This document shows, one piece after another, positions 41,501 to 51,100 of a DNA stretch of 64,000 bases. Every line of letters begins with the position of its first letter. Within the stretch, counting starts at the first letter, position 1. Origin of the DNA: Leishmania martiniquensis (Eukaryota; Euglenozoa; Kinetoplastea; Trypanosomatida; Trypanosomatidae). A program made the translations under genes and the position numbers. The stretch covers positions 253,501 through 317,500 of the forward strand of contig NC_090169.1 in the NCBI RefSeq assembly GCF_017916325.1, written 5' to 3'. The notes beneath the pieces were generated by a model. It ran no database searches, was not told the origin of the DNA, and saw nothing but the letters and a program-made list of their open reading frames with translations.

Positions 41501-42757
41501 GCAGAAGAAGCGCCTCTGTTGGGCGCCAGTCGACCACGAACGATTGAGGACACTGGCAGCGCTGCAGGCGCGCCGTCCCGAGCGCTACACCAGCCACGCC
41601 GGTCAGTAGCGTCCGATGGCTGTCCGAGTCTGACGGGAGGGGCAGATACGGTCGCCCCTCCGCGTCTGCAGCGCTCAGCCAGTATGTCGCAGTGGGCGGA
41701 AGCCCAGCCTCATCGAGGTAACGCAACCCCTCGGCCGGAGGTTACAGCTGACGCCGCCGCTGGCGTTGGGCAGCACAGCCGCACCGGTGCTCCATCACCC
41801 ACGGCGAGCTTGTCGCTGAGTTGTCCTTTGTCAGAGGTGACGCCCGCGCTCGTGGAGCCACGCCGCCCTTCTCCAGCGGCGCGACCTGTGCCGTCTGCAA
41901 CGCACACGAGTTGTGTGACTCCGAAAGATCTTGTCGACTCCGCTGCGACGACGGCTGCTGGGCCGTCGGCAGCGCAGGAGCAGATATCACCGGCGCCCGA
42001 AAAGGCAGAAGCATTACAGGCCCAGTCGGAGGTGATCGTGCACATCGATGATCCCTTGCAATCTGGCAGCAAGCTGAGAGCGAACCTCATGCCATCGGCG
42101 CCTACCAGTCGGCTTCCAAGCATCGCCTCCACGGCAGCTCCCGGAAGTCCCCTGCGCGTTCTAGAGGAGCTCTCTGGAGGGTTGAATTTACCTGATGAAA
42201 TGCACAACAGCACACCTGCACACGGTGGCAGTGTCGTCTCGGTTCTCGCCGAGCCGCTCCGGGAGCCTCCCCGGCACTCACGTGAGCTGTCCGCGCGCGC
42301 AGGAAATAGCATTCCGCCACGCCGTAGCCCCAACGAGGAAGCAGCGCCCGCGCCCCTTCCCACCGCTAACGTGGACGCACCGGAGTCGAACACACTAAAC
42401 CTGCAGCGCGCCTCGCCAGGGCCGTCACCATCCATAGCGGAGGCCACCACATCCGACGGGAATCGATCATCCGGCTCACCCCTTGGAGCCCAGGCGCCAT
42501 CATCCACCATCTCCACTCCGCGTAGCGGTAGCGGCGCCCCAGAGGCCACGGCCAGCGCTTGGAGCTCGATTCCAGCAGAGCAGCCGGTGCCGGACGAGGC
42601 AGGTGCGAGACGCCGTGAAGATGTCGCGAGAATATTGAAGCGCATCAAGCGGAAGAAAGAGCAGGGTCGAACAGTGTGCTCTGAAATGGGTACGCCTACG
42701 AGTCCCACGGCCAGCGAGCTCTCCTCTACGAGACTGGAGGACGCGGACTCCCCCTAA
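35591..42757 (+). CDS. Giant proline-rich, coiled-coil protein of unknown function
   Basis: 2388 aa from the first ATG of a frame open since 35402. Residues 5-50 form a charged helix (ERQREIKRLCEEALREEEQH). Residues about 60-870 are disordered and Pro/Ser/Arg-rich, with a nine-proline run at 254-262. Residues about 885-1070 and 1113-1237 are strong coiled coils (for example LEVLVEECNAEVGRLQQIVE). Residues about 1245-1355 look folded (VMRDFQAVARFLSSLRTMNI, DRNGYQILQAIASGRNP). The remaining 1000 residues are disordered, with a second polyproline block near 1933 (PPPPLPPPP). The end is a basic segment (RILKRIKRKKEQ) and an acidic tail. Polyproline blocks can bind profilin/SH3-type domains, but no FH2 domain is present. 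A cytoskeletal scaffold is inferred, not shown. No membrane segment is seen. Confidence 0.9.
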   Translation: MDAPLDQAFSGQQRARLLELEERQREIKRLCEEALREEEQHKQLFLHLEEHNTGAASTVGSVAGGGAGNVSGAAGLHVRPLSPRAEAEPLDDLLTGEVQSFRDSNSLARASSTGSAAGVPWLRGLSSSNPRNASVDRPYTRLGSSYRPPMHPLPAATAAYPPPPPRPMLYRSSRYPREEGNRAAVAATHRAMQPPTFTPTTSPSLRVPDAWWRGVKSAPERQSRSNSTTATYRPTERVGAATFAAPSASAHLSPPPPPPPPPERSRSGSRSASHSVPLANQHRRSGARLHSSVPPPPPPASNAAQMVASSFPVRYSRGLGAPTGLSPPIDASAPPSPLPSRSAAPPFLSPDEVTDNLPRTHLRAVASRDVGHTIENVGCRPRAFHNLDPPPPSKAYTDLDSHSILSTTSSAHDIARWSRRLSGADAIEERGGHGAGNGHERRKAARQQPFATRSGMGVGATLAGSSAPLASAAPQFAVPYREAGTRRTVKASSQVPRSSPPPPSTVSCTALLSPPARHSEGPGEGESLPNRWETVSLTPSLRSAEERHLRSYFAKPDGELGSSASLPRHNASYCRQRVPASHSEAKTARATPLAADGTALFTFAPAAARFEGSASAWQHTSDMEERQVQRPSAAIPPPTPLSWAPTATGASSSAPTKSKPNETPLHPYGPEQPQSTSHPPPPEPGPKNAAVRNGCDAPEQRRGAPAPPFSAPYAKHQRAAASGPNSSGGASHPAHSGVGGAASAPPPHAAVAASVNDYFDMGPEKEALLSLLQESTRCTPGSSAGVVLPATSRSSSIQPGVSSAAVANIAGVEQHGEMACPYAPSASRLVERNQTQRFAAPPTMEVLPPRHDDPAKQQSYFNDSAGTSIRRGGGVRASTGGVAHEKDAIAAQLQQKCDEAQSKAEALARHLVKAISDRKLLQENVEQLEVLVEECNAEVGRLQQIVEEQHRDSVTSLGVQAALRAKEREVAVYEDEIRRLNVVLNGHLTRTAAAERVAQDSAHHGMVVMEAEVQAAMTEVGMAHLAQREAEERASQLESELNTAVEQIQFLDERLAEMERAAAAARFQAMPARISEEHGVDLADGNPAVTHLSAAAHLTMPSGEETRLWPPEAQRAMAQLVAQAEGLLLQNAEGERHASMRLQHMENTCSELQRHLRQRGEEAERVREACAQLQQEKNALQTVGNMWYQQLREVKEDAQLVSEMVHTAREDAEDVYLSSRVAEECAAAHRAAAAATSPLEPLPSPALIDPAALKKSARFAQQVMRDFQAVARFLSSLRTMNIGDRNGYQILQAIASGRNPAEGLYVTADDADTPTCLREVLSPNAASEAKRRVQEKKARVLRAVEQALVIDPASTAASASPNRPENRPSPHAAIILGLPPRAGERPLPAESEEYVVPDALEDELVNDDEAEVEVVSSSLHPVRMGSHVLRDGSSGMVHSDVRQRPASNSVATLSRSRVPPAAPTSEGKRVPPSPAPLEPDGNPFCNTMFMEGSEIPITASTSRPTAAKAAPAPLTPPPSVSRPLRLSATPSQPQLDGKQEGDGEAAAVSEKQPSPTCASLQTTLTTDSMRISGNGTGVDTDTSSVTLPSYPSLSQHTYQQQTAAAPQAPSPSSTLAATATPPVDHVAEADGCTPLSLSGIAMAHHNEAAPAAHAVVSVPLLAQVQQQGDPAPATQRSIPHLPSRLRSPTPDHLSAAWTEMHADVTLITSPIERPRPSQSFADEPLPRMVRDENRQPALLGSQPKDRSTTARPSSTPHPGSRSGRCRGGEGVDAEEVEAPPLLTDRHCSGANDKSNDDEVTLFFHEPRRGEVQEVAAEPTPIPLQQDHTCVEMDLLIDDFAMPSRRASVAAVSRVRASCVPLQHTSKLDEEADLEERVPSVAPAATRPELPSKGNQTATSRVPPQDSATKTQRSSHHHDAVDDYDEPSLSFSALPPPPLPPPPSLSPPAQPPPPQGHAKGSSAGDASARTLAEEAPLLGASRPRTIEDTGSAAGAPSRALHQPRRSVASDGCPSLTGGADTVAPPRLQRSASMSQWAEAQPHRGNATPRPEVTADAAAGVGQHSRTGAPSPTASLSLSCPLSEVTPALVEPRRPSPAARPVPSATHTSCVTPKDLVDSAATTAAGPSAAQEQISPAPEKAEALQAQSEVIVHIDDPLQSGSKLRANLMPSAPTSRLPSIASTAAPGSPLRVLEELSGGLNLPDEMHNSTPAHGGSVVSVLAEPLREPPRHSRELSARAGNSIPPRRSPNEEAAPAPLPTANVDAPESNTLNLQRASPGPSPSIAEATTSDGNRSSGSPLGAQAPSSTISTPRSGSGAPEATASAWSSIPAEQPVPDEAGARRREDVARILKRIKRKKEQGRTVCSEMGTPTSPTASELSSTRLEDADSP

Positions 42758-44132
42758 TCGCGGTGCCTGTTTGGCAGCTTTCCCTATCCCTATCCCTCTC
42801 TCTCCCTCGCAGAGGAGGAGGACCGTACTAAGGAAGGCGAGCAAGCCCACCTCTGTCTCCTTCCTTCACTAACCAGTTTCTTCCAGCACACACACACACA
42901 CACGCACAAGCTCTTCTCCGCCTCGGTGATGCTGACGCTGCGCACGTCTTGCCGCACGAGCTCTGCACCATGCCCTCGTCAGCCGGTTCGTGCGTTGCTG
43001 TGGCGATCGCCGCTCCCTCTCTCTCTCCTTTACCGTCGTCTCCCCCTTTCGCTCTCGGCATCGCTTTGGCTCTTTAGAGTTTATTTCTTTGATGCTCTCT
43101 CTGTTGGTGTGTGTGTGTGTGTGTGGCCACAAGTTTGCACGAAGATGCCCTCAACGCTTCTTTAGTCTACTACCTCATTCCCACCACCACCACCACTTAC
43201 CTCTGCCCGCATCAAGGCGACCAAAACGCGGGCGAGAAAGAGAGACAGTCCCTGCCTTCTTGCGAACTCTATCCGTCCGCAGCGAGAGATGCTTGGGACC
43301 GCTGATGTGCTGAGCGTCGCTGAGTACCGCCTTACCACCCTCTCTCTATGCTCCGCCCACTCTCCACTCTCGTGTATACGGGGTCACATCACGCATGTTC
43401 GAGAGTGTACCCCTTTCGCGTTTCGTGCCGTTACTCTCTCGCTCTCCCTTCCCCTTCCCCCGGCTCCGCGCACGCGAATCCGTTGTCTACTCGCTGGCCA
43501 ACGAACGCCCGTGCACGTGTTCGCATGGCATGGCCCTTTGGCATCACACGTGGCACTTCAGGGACTCACATCGAGTGCATAGACGTACGCACTGTCACAC
43601 ACGTCATAGAACGCAAACAAATCTGATCCCACACCAAGTCAGCGTATCCCCCTCCTTTGTGTGTGTGCGCGCGTATTTCGACGGCTGCAGTGGCACGCAC
43701 TGCTTCCAAGAGCCCACGTTGCGGTAGAAGACCGCAGGGTGGATGGCGCACCTCTGCGGACTGTAGCCAGCAGCCCTCTCCCCACCCCCTGGTGTGTCAG
43801 CAGCACTTCCAACACCACGCACCGCCCTCTACACGGCCAAAATAGTGAAACAGCCTTCACCGCACGACTGCATAGATTGCACTACCGCACCCATCGGTGT
43901 CTGCGTTCATTTTTACCTTTCTTTGGTGTCTCTGTCGGAGCCCGTTGCGCTCCACCGCCCACACCGCCCGATACACACACCCTCCCGCTGTTGGGGCGCA
44001 GAGTGGTGGTATCACACGGCAACCCTCGCTCCAACTCTTTGTGCCTCCCCATTCAGCTACTGTCGTTGTGTAAATTCGAGTGAGTCGTGTTAGACATCCT
44101 CATCCGCTCTCTTTCTCCCTGCTGCACCCACC
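42758..44132. other. Intergenic region
   Basis: 1.4-kb pyrimidine-rich spacer with a CA run (42886-42904) and a TG run (43107-43124). Overlapping small ORFs between 43289 and 44093 are chance frames in CT-rich sequence. No gene was seen. Confidence 0.6.
44055..44056 (+). promoter_or_regulatory. Candidate spliced-leader acceptor AG
   Basis: TGCCTCCCCATTC precedes this AG. It gives a 76-nt leader without ATG before 44133. Confidence 0.45.
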
Positions 44133-47100
44133 ATGAACGCATCGATGGCTGATGTCGACTCCATCGACGCCTCGCCGAGGATCGCGCCACCGACCGCGTC
44201 AGGCGTCAGTCCTGTCGAGATGGAAAGGCGAGAGCAGTCGGATCAGCAGCAGACACCAAAGTGTGACTTGGAGGACATTTTTCAGCCGACTGTGGCCGCT
44301 GACACTCACTCTGAGGTCCTCGAAAGCGGTCCACCCAGAGGTGACGGCCACAGCAGTACCCCTTCTTCGTCTTCGTCCGGGGTGCGCATACCATTGATGC
44401 CCGTCACTGCCTCCCGTGCGCGGGTTCCCTCGAAGGAAATTCTTTATGGGCGAAGCGGCGGCTCCCACCAGCACCGATTATCCCCCTCGCTGATGACAGC
44501 AGCCGACGTGGCTATCCGAGAGAGTGGAGACGACGTTCCTGTAGGGCAGGAGGGCGTAGGGCGCCACCGAAAGCTCACAGCGTTACCGCCGAGCCCCGCG
44601 CAGCCTCTCTCGCAGCAATACGGCGATAGCGTCTCGGCAACGCGCGCCGCGGCGGTCGGAGTGGCGGCGACCTCGGTCAGACCCAAACCACATCGCCAAA
44701 AGAGTCGCGTCGCGAAGTTCATTGTGGACGTGGAAGGGGATCCGAGCATTAGCACCGATGCACTGGTACGGCGCATGGAAACCAAGGAGAAGGAGTTCGA
44801 CAAGAAGATCCATCAGATTCATCATACGTTTCAGAACGCCGGGGAGCAGCTCGTAGTCCGGGACAACATCATCGCCCATCTCAAGGAGGAGCTGGAGAGC
44901 CTGCGCGCGGAAGCGGATCGGATACCGAAAGAGTACCAAGCTCGAGAGGAGAAGCTTCTGCGCCGAGTAGAGGCCATGATGGCGGAGCTGTCGGAGGAGC
45001 AGAAGCGTGCCCAGCACTCCCGCCGTGCCGCGGAGGAGGAGGTGCGCGCTGTCCGCGATTCCTTGCAGACAGCTGAGCGTCAGCTAGCACAGCAACAGCA
45101 CATGTCCGAGGACCTACTGCGCCAACTTCATGCAAGCGACAAGGCCCTTCAAGACGAAAAGCAGCGGCACTCTACAGCGCTCGCGGAGAGTAGATGCGCC
45201 TACGAGGCCAAGCTCAACGAGCTCCAACGCACCTTCCGCTCCATGGAGAAGCAGGTGGCCAAGTCGCAGTCGCGTCTGGAAGATATGGAGAAGGACCGCT
45301 GCCAACAGCAGGCAAAGCTACTAGAACTGGAGCTCAGCGGTCGGCGACGAATCTCCTCCGAGACACTCAAGACGAAGGAACTCCTTACCGAAAACGAGGC
45401 ACTGCGCGACGAGGTGGAAGCCGTGCGTCTCAGTATGGCGCATCTGCTGAGGCTGATGAGCGAGGTGCCCTGCCTGTCAGACTACCTGAGATGGAATGAG
45501 CTGAGCAGCGAGTTTGTCTTCCTCGGCTACCCAACTCGATACTTTAGGACAAGTTACCGAGGGCAAGGGGCGCCCCCGTCGTCACCCAGCCACCTCACAG
45601 GCAGCCGTGGAGCCTCTCCTAGGCAGCGGCAGCGATCTCCAGCGCGGCGTCGTGCTGCGGCTGCATCTGCCGGTGACGACCTCAGCTTCGACAAGCCCGG
45701 GCCGTCAAGCCACTCCTCGGGCTACTATCAGGATGCGAACATCTCCGCCATATCTGCAGGTGACACAGGCGTCGAGGATGGTGTCTACGCCGGCGTCTCG
45801 GCCTCGCTGTCCAAGAATGTCTGGCTAAACGGCCGATGGGCTCAGGAAATGATCTCCATCATTGCCGCGGAGAACAACTTCACGCGGCTGAAGCGGATAA
45901 AGCTTCTAGAGCTGGAGGAGGCCGCGCAGCTAACCGAGCAGCTGCCATCCGCGCGCGACGTGCTCGAGTGTCGCCAGCCAGAGCATCACTACTGGATCCC
46001 GTACGCAGTGTTCATGGAAGCGCAGAAGTTCAAGAATAAGTACTACCCAAAGCTGCCCGCCATGTCGCACTTCTCTCCTTTTCTAATTCAGCTCAACAAG
46101 ATTTGGCGCGCGAAGTTGCAGGACCGACTGCGCGTCACGCAGCAGCAGCAGCAGCTCGCTCAAGCGCGACGTAGCGCCACGGATGAGGGTCGGTTTCGCA
46201 GCCGCACGAGAGCTCAAGGAAGCGACATGGGCGACGAGGGAAGTAGCGCATTAAGTCGGCTGACAAGTCGCTGCGCCGTCTCTCCTTCGCCAATGCCCCG
46301 CGAGCTGTTTTCGGAGTGGGCTCGGCAAGAAGCTCGCATAGATGAAATTCATGCTGAGCACCACCGCCTACGTCGGGAGGTGCGCCTCCACGTCAGCAGT
46401 CAAAAAAGCCTGCAACTCTTTCGACTGTACGACGAGCTCGTGCGTGGTGCCCATCAAACCCTCGGCGAAGTCCTTCGGCTGGCAGAGGACCTCTACGACA
46501 GTGCAGCGGCACAGCGCTTGCCAGAGCCGGAAGACCAAAAGCGTACAGCTACCAACGCTTTTCGCGAGAGGAAGCGAGCGTCGCAAGCAAGCGCGGAGAT
46601 GTCTGAGCTTGCGGCGGCCCGCGACCGCCTGCTATGTATCTTGGATCACACGTGTGAGCAGGTGTGTGATGTCGGAGACTCGCTGTCCACACGCATGATG
46701 TCTAACTACAGTGACCTGCATCGACTTATTTACATGCTGCAGCGCCGCCTTCGTCTGGAGCGTGAGCGCAGCGGTTACAAGACACGCGAAGCAGCTAGCA
46801 GCAACGCTGCGGAAAGCGATAGCAGTGCAAGTAGCTCCACCTCCCCGTGGTCTGAAGTCGGCTCTAGCGCCGCGTTCTCGACAACAGAGCAGCAAGAACG
46901 GCTTCGCAAGCTGCTACGAGACCAGTACGGAGCAGCCTGCGGCCCTGGCGCCGATGCGCATTATACTGCAGATGCTGCTACAGCACCCGAGGCAGTCAGC
47001 AGCGACGCGCTGTGGAAGCTGGCCGCCAGCGTGCTCGACTTTAGCGAGGAAGTACGCCGAGAGGTGACGCAAGCCACGGCTGCCCTTCGTGTAGTCACCG

Positions 47101-47141
47101 AGCAGGCCATGAGAGAAGCAATGCAGCCCGAGGGCACATGA
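44133..47141 (+). CDS. Coiled-coil protein, possibly cytoskeletal
   Basis: 1002 aa starting at an ATG in good context (cacccaccATGA). Residues 1-190 are Ser/Pro-rich disorder. A long coiled coil runs from about 214 to 440 (RMETKEKEFDKKIHQIHHTF through LTENEALRDEVEAVRL). A compact motif follows (LSDYLRWNELSSEFVFLGYP). After a Ser/Arg linker, residues about 560-665 form an aromatic-rich helical domain (WAQEMISIIAAENNFTRLKR, HYWIPYAVFMEAQKFKNKYY, FLIQLNKIWRAKLQDRL) that looks conserved. Helical segments follow at about 725-850 and at the C-terminus. No known domain name can be attached. Coiled coil plus a small folded domain is typical of basal-body, axonemal or cytoskeletal proteins of these flagellates, but that is inference. 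Confidence 0.9.
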   Translation: MNASMADVDSIDASPRIAPPTASGVSPVEMERREQSDQQQTPKCDLEDIFQPTVAADTHSEVLESGPPRGDGHSSTPSSSSSGVRIPLMPVTASRARVPSKEILYGRSGGSHQHRLSPSLMTAADVAIRESGDDVPVGQEGVGRHRKLTALPPSPAQPLSQQYGDSVSATRAAAVGVAATSVRPKPHRQKSRVAKFIVDVEGDPSISTDALVRRMETKEKEFDKKIHQIHHTFQNAGEQLVVRDNIIAHLKEELESLRAEADRIPKEYQAREEKLLRRVEAMMAELSEEQKRAQHSRRAAEEEVRAVRDSLQTAERQLAQQQHMSEDLLRQLHASDKALQDEKQRHSTALAESRCAYEAKLNELQRTFRSMEKQVAKSQSRLEDMEKDRCQQQAKLLELELSGRRRISSETLKTKELLTENEALRDEVEAVRLSMAHLLRLMSEVPCLSDYLRWNELSSEFVFLGYPTRYFRTSYRGQGAPPSSPSHLTGSRGASPRQRQRSPARRRAAAASAGDDLSFDKPGPSSHSSGYYQDANISAISAGDTGVEDGVYAGVSASLSKNVWLNGRWAQEMISIIAAENNFTRLKRIKLLELEEAAQLTEQLPSARDVLECRQPEHHYWIPYAVFMEAQKFKNKYYPKLPAMSHFSPFLIQLNKIWRAKLQDRLRVTQQQQQLAQARRSATDEGRFRSRTRAQGSDMGDEGSSALSRLTSRCAVSPSPMPRELFSEWARQEARIDEIHAEHHRLRREVRLHVSSQKSLQLFRLYDELVRGAHQTLGEVLRLAEDLYDSAAAQRLPEPEDQKRTATNAFRERKRASQASAEMSELAAARDRLLCILDHTCEQVCDVGDSLSTRMMSNYSDLHRLIYMLQRRLRLERERSGYKTREAASSNAAESDSSASSSTSPWSEVGSSAAFSTTEQQERLRKLLRDQYGAACGPGADAHYTADAATAPEAVSSDALWKLAASVLDFSEEVRREVTQATAALRVVTEQAMREAMQPEGT

Positions 47142-47429
47142 ACCACGAGAGGGATGGAGGGGAAGGAGAGTCACTGCCTCCACACTCTGGCTCTCTCCGC
47201 TCCTCACAGGTCGCCCCTGTCGCTACCTTCCTCCCACACACACGCCCACTGTCTCACTCGCTCACGGGCGCACATAGATGGTGGATGGGACGCGCGCGCC
47301 GCACGTCAAATCCTCTCTTGTCTCTGTAACTGCGCCTCGGAGCGAGAAATCCACCGGCCGCCTCTCACCTGCAGCTCAGCGTTCGGCTGACCTCCTCCCT
47401 TGTTGTTTTCATCTTTGAGAACGCAACGT

Positions 47430-47444
47430 GGGGGGGGGGGGGGG
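47430..47444 (+). repeat. Homopolymer of 15 G
   Basis: An uninterrupted G run lies about 290 nt after the stop codon, in the 3' UTR of the coiled-coil gene. Its length is likely to vary between reads or strains. Confidence 0.9.
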
Positions 47445-47897
47445 CAGAGCGAGGGCAGATCGCCGCTGCACCATTGCGATCCATGAAGGGTGTCTCCCTT
47501 CTTCATCATCCAACAAAGAGGTGAAACCGGCATGGCCACCACGACCACCGCCACACCAATGCCGATAGCGAATCGGCCTGTGAAGCTGTGTGTTGGTGTA
47601 TGCGCTTGATTATGGGCTTATGCGGCTGGCGGCACCATTGACTCGATCTTCTCTTGCGGGCTCACAGGTGAACTATACCCTAGCGACGCTCGCACGTCTT
47701 TGTGGTGCGCAGTTTTTTTTGAGCTCAGCAGCACTGCGCCTTCCTCTCTCCCTTTATCCCTCTGCTTCGACCTCTCTCTCCCTTGCCCTCACTCCTTCCT
47801 GGAGAGATCGTTAGGCCTTCTCTCGCATCCCTCTCTTGCGTCTCGTGAGGAGAAACCCTCACAACTGCTTCCTTCCTTCTCTACTTCACCTGATCAC

Positions 47898-47899
47898 AG
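47898..47899 (+). promoter_or_regulatory. Candidate spliced-leader acceptor AG
   Basis: An AG follows the tract cttccttccttctctacttc. The 274-nt leader to 48174 has no ATG. Confidence 0.4.
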
Positions 47900-48173
47900 A
47901 TACCCATTGGGGGCACCTCGCCCGGCACGGTCAAGGGCGGGGGCGGGCAGGGTGGGGTGGAGGGCGCCAGTCTTGGTGGCAACGCTCCGAAGGCAAGGGA
48001 CGAGGAAGGGCTGAGTGAAGCACTACCCCACATCTGCGCATCTAGGGATCATTACCTTCGGGTGCCCGTTAGTGAAGAAGACACAATCGGTGCGGCTATT
48101 CCGCGAGCAAATCGAGGCGGCAGAGTAGCTGTTCGAGCCCGTCAAAGGAGCGTCGAACAGTAGGCTTGTAATC

Positions 48174-51100
48174 ATGAAGGACGGGTTGACCTCGCCGTCG
48201 CTGCGGTCGCCCTTCAGCGCCGACCAGCTAGCCTGCATCGCCTCCTACTGGCCATCTGCGGCACATCGGTGCGGATTTGGTGGGGTGCAGCACCAGAAAA
48301 GGCTTCCCCTCGCGTGGATCGCTGTCAGCCCTGCCGCGCGCGTTGTTGCGGAGCAGCGACACGCGTGGGTGGTACTCCCCTTTACGCATACAGGCGCCTG
48401 CCCTGCTAATGCAGAAGCCTGTGGCTCCTCAAGCGATCTGACGGGGAACGTGTTCGGAGCTGCTCTCGCCAACGCCACCACGCAGCCTAGAGTGCTGCAG
48501 CTCGCTCTGGGGGCGGACGGCGCTGGTGCGAGTGTGATTGGAGTCGCCTCCGCTTCATCGCAGCAATCCCTACAGGGGAGTGCGAGCAGGAGCGTACTGT
48601 CGTGGCTTAAGCGAACCTCCGAAAGCCTCGCAAACATCGATCACCGAGTCTCCCGAGTGACTTCCGCCTCACTGGCGACGGCCAACGGCGGCAGCAGCTC
48701 GGCGGCACGAGGCATGATGGACGCTGCGGACGCTGCTCGATGTTGCGGCGTTCATCTCGGCGGACTCACAGTGGTGCTGGTGTCGGGGGTGCATGAACTC
48801 GATGCGGCCGGCGGCACTGCACTACGCGAAGACAAAGCCTCAAGCGGCGGAGCGGAGATGCACGAGAGCGACTCTTCTCTTCACGGCGAAGGCGAGGCGG
48901 CGGCACTGCACCCAGGCCTCCTCTTCCCTTCAACCACGACCTGTGGCGGCTCCGTCGCCTCTATGCTGTCAGTCCCACCAAAGGCAGCTCTCTACGACAC
49001 CATAACCGGAGGGGCCGGCGAGGAAGGGATGCCGTCCACCGGGAACAGTATTTTCCGCTCTGGGGCAGAATTGCATGGCGACGATGGCGGGGCCGACAGT
49101 GACACCGCAAATGACCCGAAGACAGCCGCGTCGGTGTATGTGGTGGAGCAGCTCAGCAAGCTACGGCATCACATGCGCGAGGCAGAGCGGCAGCAAGCGT
49201 CTGCGACCGGCTTGTCCTCACGAGATCTTCTTGGCACCGTATGGTATCGTCAAGTATTTGTCAGCACTGCGGAAGCCACAGACGAGGTGCTGTGCGGTGT
49301 TTCGCAGTGGTGGCTCGAGCGCGCGATACGAAGGGACGAGCTTCCCACGGCAGTCCCTCGATTCTCCAACGTGGCACAGAGAAACCGAAGTATTTGCGTC
49401 AGTGGTAGTGGCGAGGAGTCACAAGCACTCCCACCACCGTCGCTGCACATCAAGTACGTCACCGACGTCTTTGCAAATGTTTGGTGGCCACACCGCTTCA
49501 ATATGGCTCTGAAGCACCGCCTGGCAGAGCAGACGACGCACGCCTCGTGGATGGCGAATTTGCTTCGGCTAATATGGGTCGTACTCGTCGTCTTGGTGGA
49601 GACCACCCTTCGCGGCGTGCCGCCAGTTGCAGCGCCTTTTCGCGTCAGTGATGGGCAGCGCAGCGGCAGCCAAAATAGCCCAAGCCACAGACGAGGCGTC
49701 CGTCCTTTGGACCTCGTCTCAGCCTTTCACAAGATGGGCAAGGTCTATGGAAAGCACCGAATGGAAGCCCTCGATGTGGGTCACACAAGAGTGCGCGGCG
49801 CCCACCTACTCGCCTGCGCCCTCGGAAGCGTGATGGCGCCCGCGACGACCAGTGACGGCGAGGCGGCAGCGGTGCATCACAAAGGATTGTGGGCACTGGA
49901 CATGGCAGGATGCACACAGCTGCACCACCGTCACGGGGAGCTGTGCGCACTGTCGCACACACTGAAGCAACTGCTCAACGACGCTGCCCGTCGAGTTGCT
50001 GCGCTCTCTCCATGTGGGCCTTCCTGGACGCTCGCCGTCGCCGACCTGCTTCTCTCCCTCTCCTTGCGAGATGGCGCGTCGCTTCCTCGTACGTCTGCCG
50101 CTGGTCTTGCACTAGCCCTTTTCACTCACCATGGGCACCTCACCTGGGTGTGCGGCGCGGGCAGCGCGGTGGACAATGCCGCTTTGCGTGAACTAGGCCA
50201 TTACGCGCTCCTGGTGGAATCTGTTGCTGCGACGCAGCAGCCTCCACCGTCGCACACGTCCACGTGCGCCTTGCGCGCACTCGACCTGACCAGCGCACTA
50301 AGCATTGATGACGTGAACTCGGTGGCGTATTTGACGCAGCTGGAGCAACTGCTACTGCCCTTCACTAACGTTGACGACGTTGGCATCGGTTGCCTGGACG
50401 GTCAAAGATATGCGCGTGACTTGGGTGCGATTTTGGCGTCGTGCATTGCATCAAGCGCAAACGAGGCTGCTGAGCTACCCGACGGCGCACAGAAATCGCT
50501 CCAGGGTACACTGGCCGATCTGCAGCACCTCATCCCCATAAAGGACGATTCTGTACAAGGAGATGTGCACAGGAGGAAGCCGCACACGGATGTCGTGGAG
50601 GTACTTTACCAAGCGTTCCGCTCCCATCTATACCACATCGACCTTACCTACTGCCTTCGTGTCTCAAGCGTGAAGGGACTGATGCACCAGCAGCGGCTGG
50701 AGCTGCTGAACCTTAGCCAGACTCGAGTGAACAAGGCTGGCCTGTTTGGTGGCGCAGGCCCGCGTTACTTGACACGGTCGCCCGCGTCCACGGCGCAGCC
50801 CCGCTGCACGCCGCCCCTCCGACTGTTCATTGCCGAGATGTGTGAGCATCTCAGTGATCTCAGCGGCCTCGCGCACATGACTACACTCGAATGTGTTATT
50901 GTGCGCAGCGGCTCCCTCGGCGATGCTGGACTGCGCCCTGTGTGCACCCCTGACATGCATCACCTAACGATGATGGATCTGAGCTACTGCGATGGCCTGC
51001 ACCATGTCGGGTGCTTGGCGCAGCTGCCCGCCTTGGAGACACTCATCCTGGACAGCACCGATGTGACCCCAGCAGAGGTGGCGCACCTACGCTCTAGCCG

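Larger units (their letters stand above)
47142..48173. other. Intergenic region with poly-G run
   Basis: 1-kb spacer with a 15-G run at 47430-47444 and CT-rich blocks at 47740-47800 and 47868-47890. No gene was seen. Confidence 0.6.
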
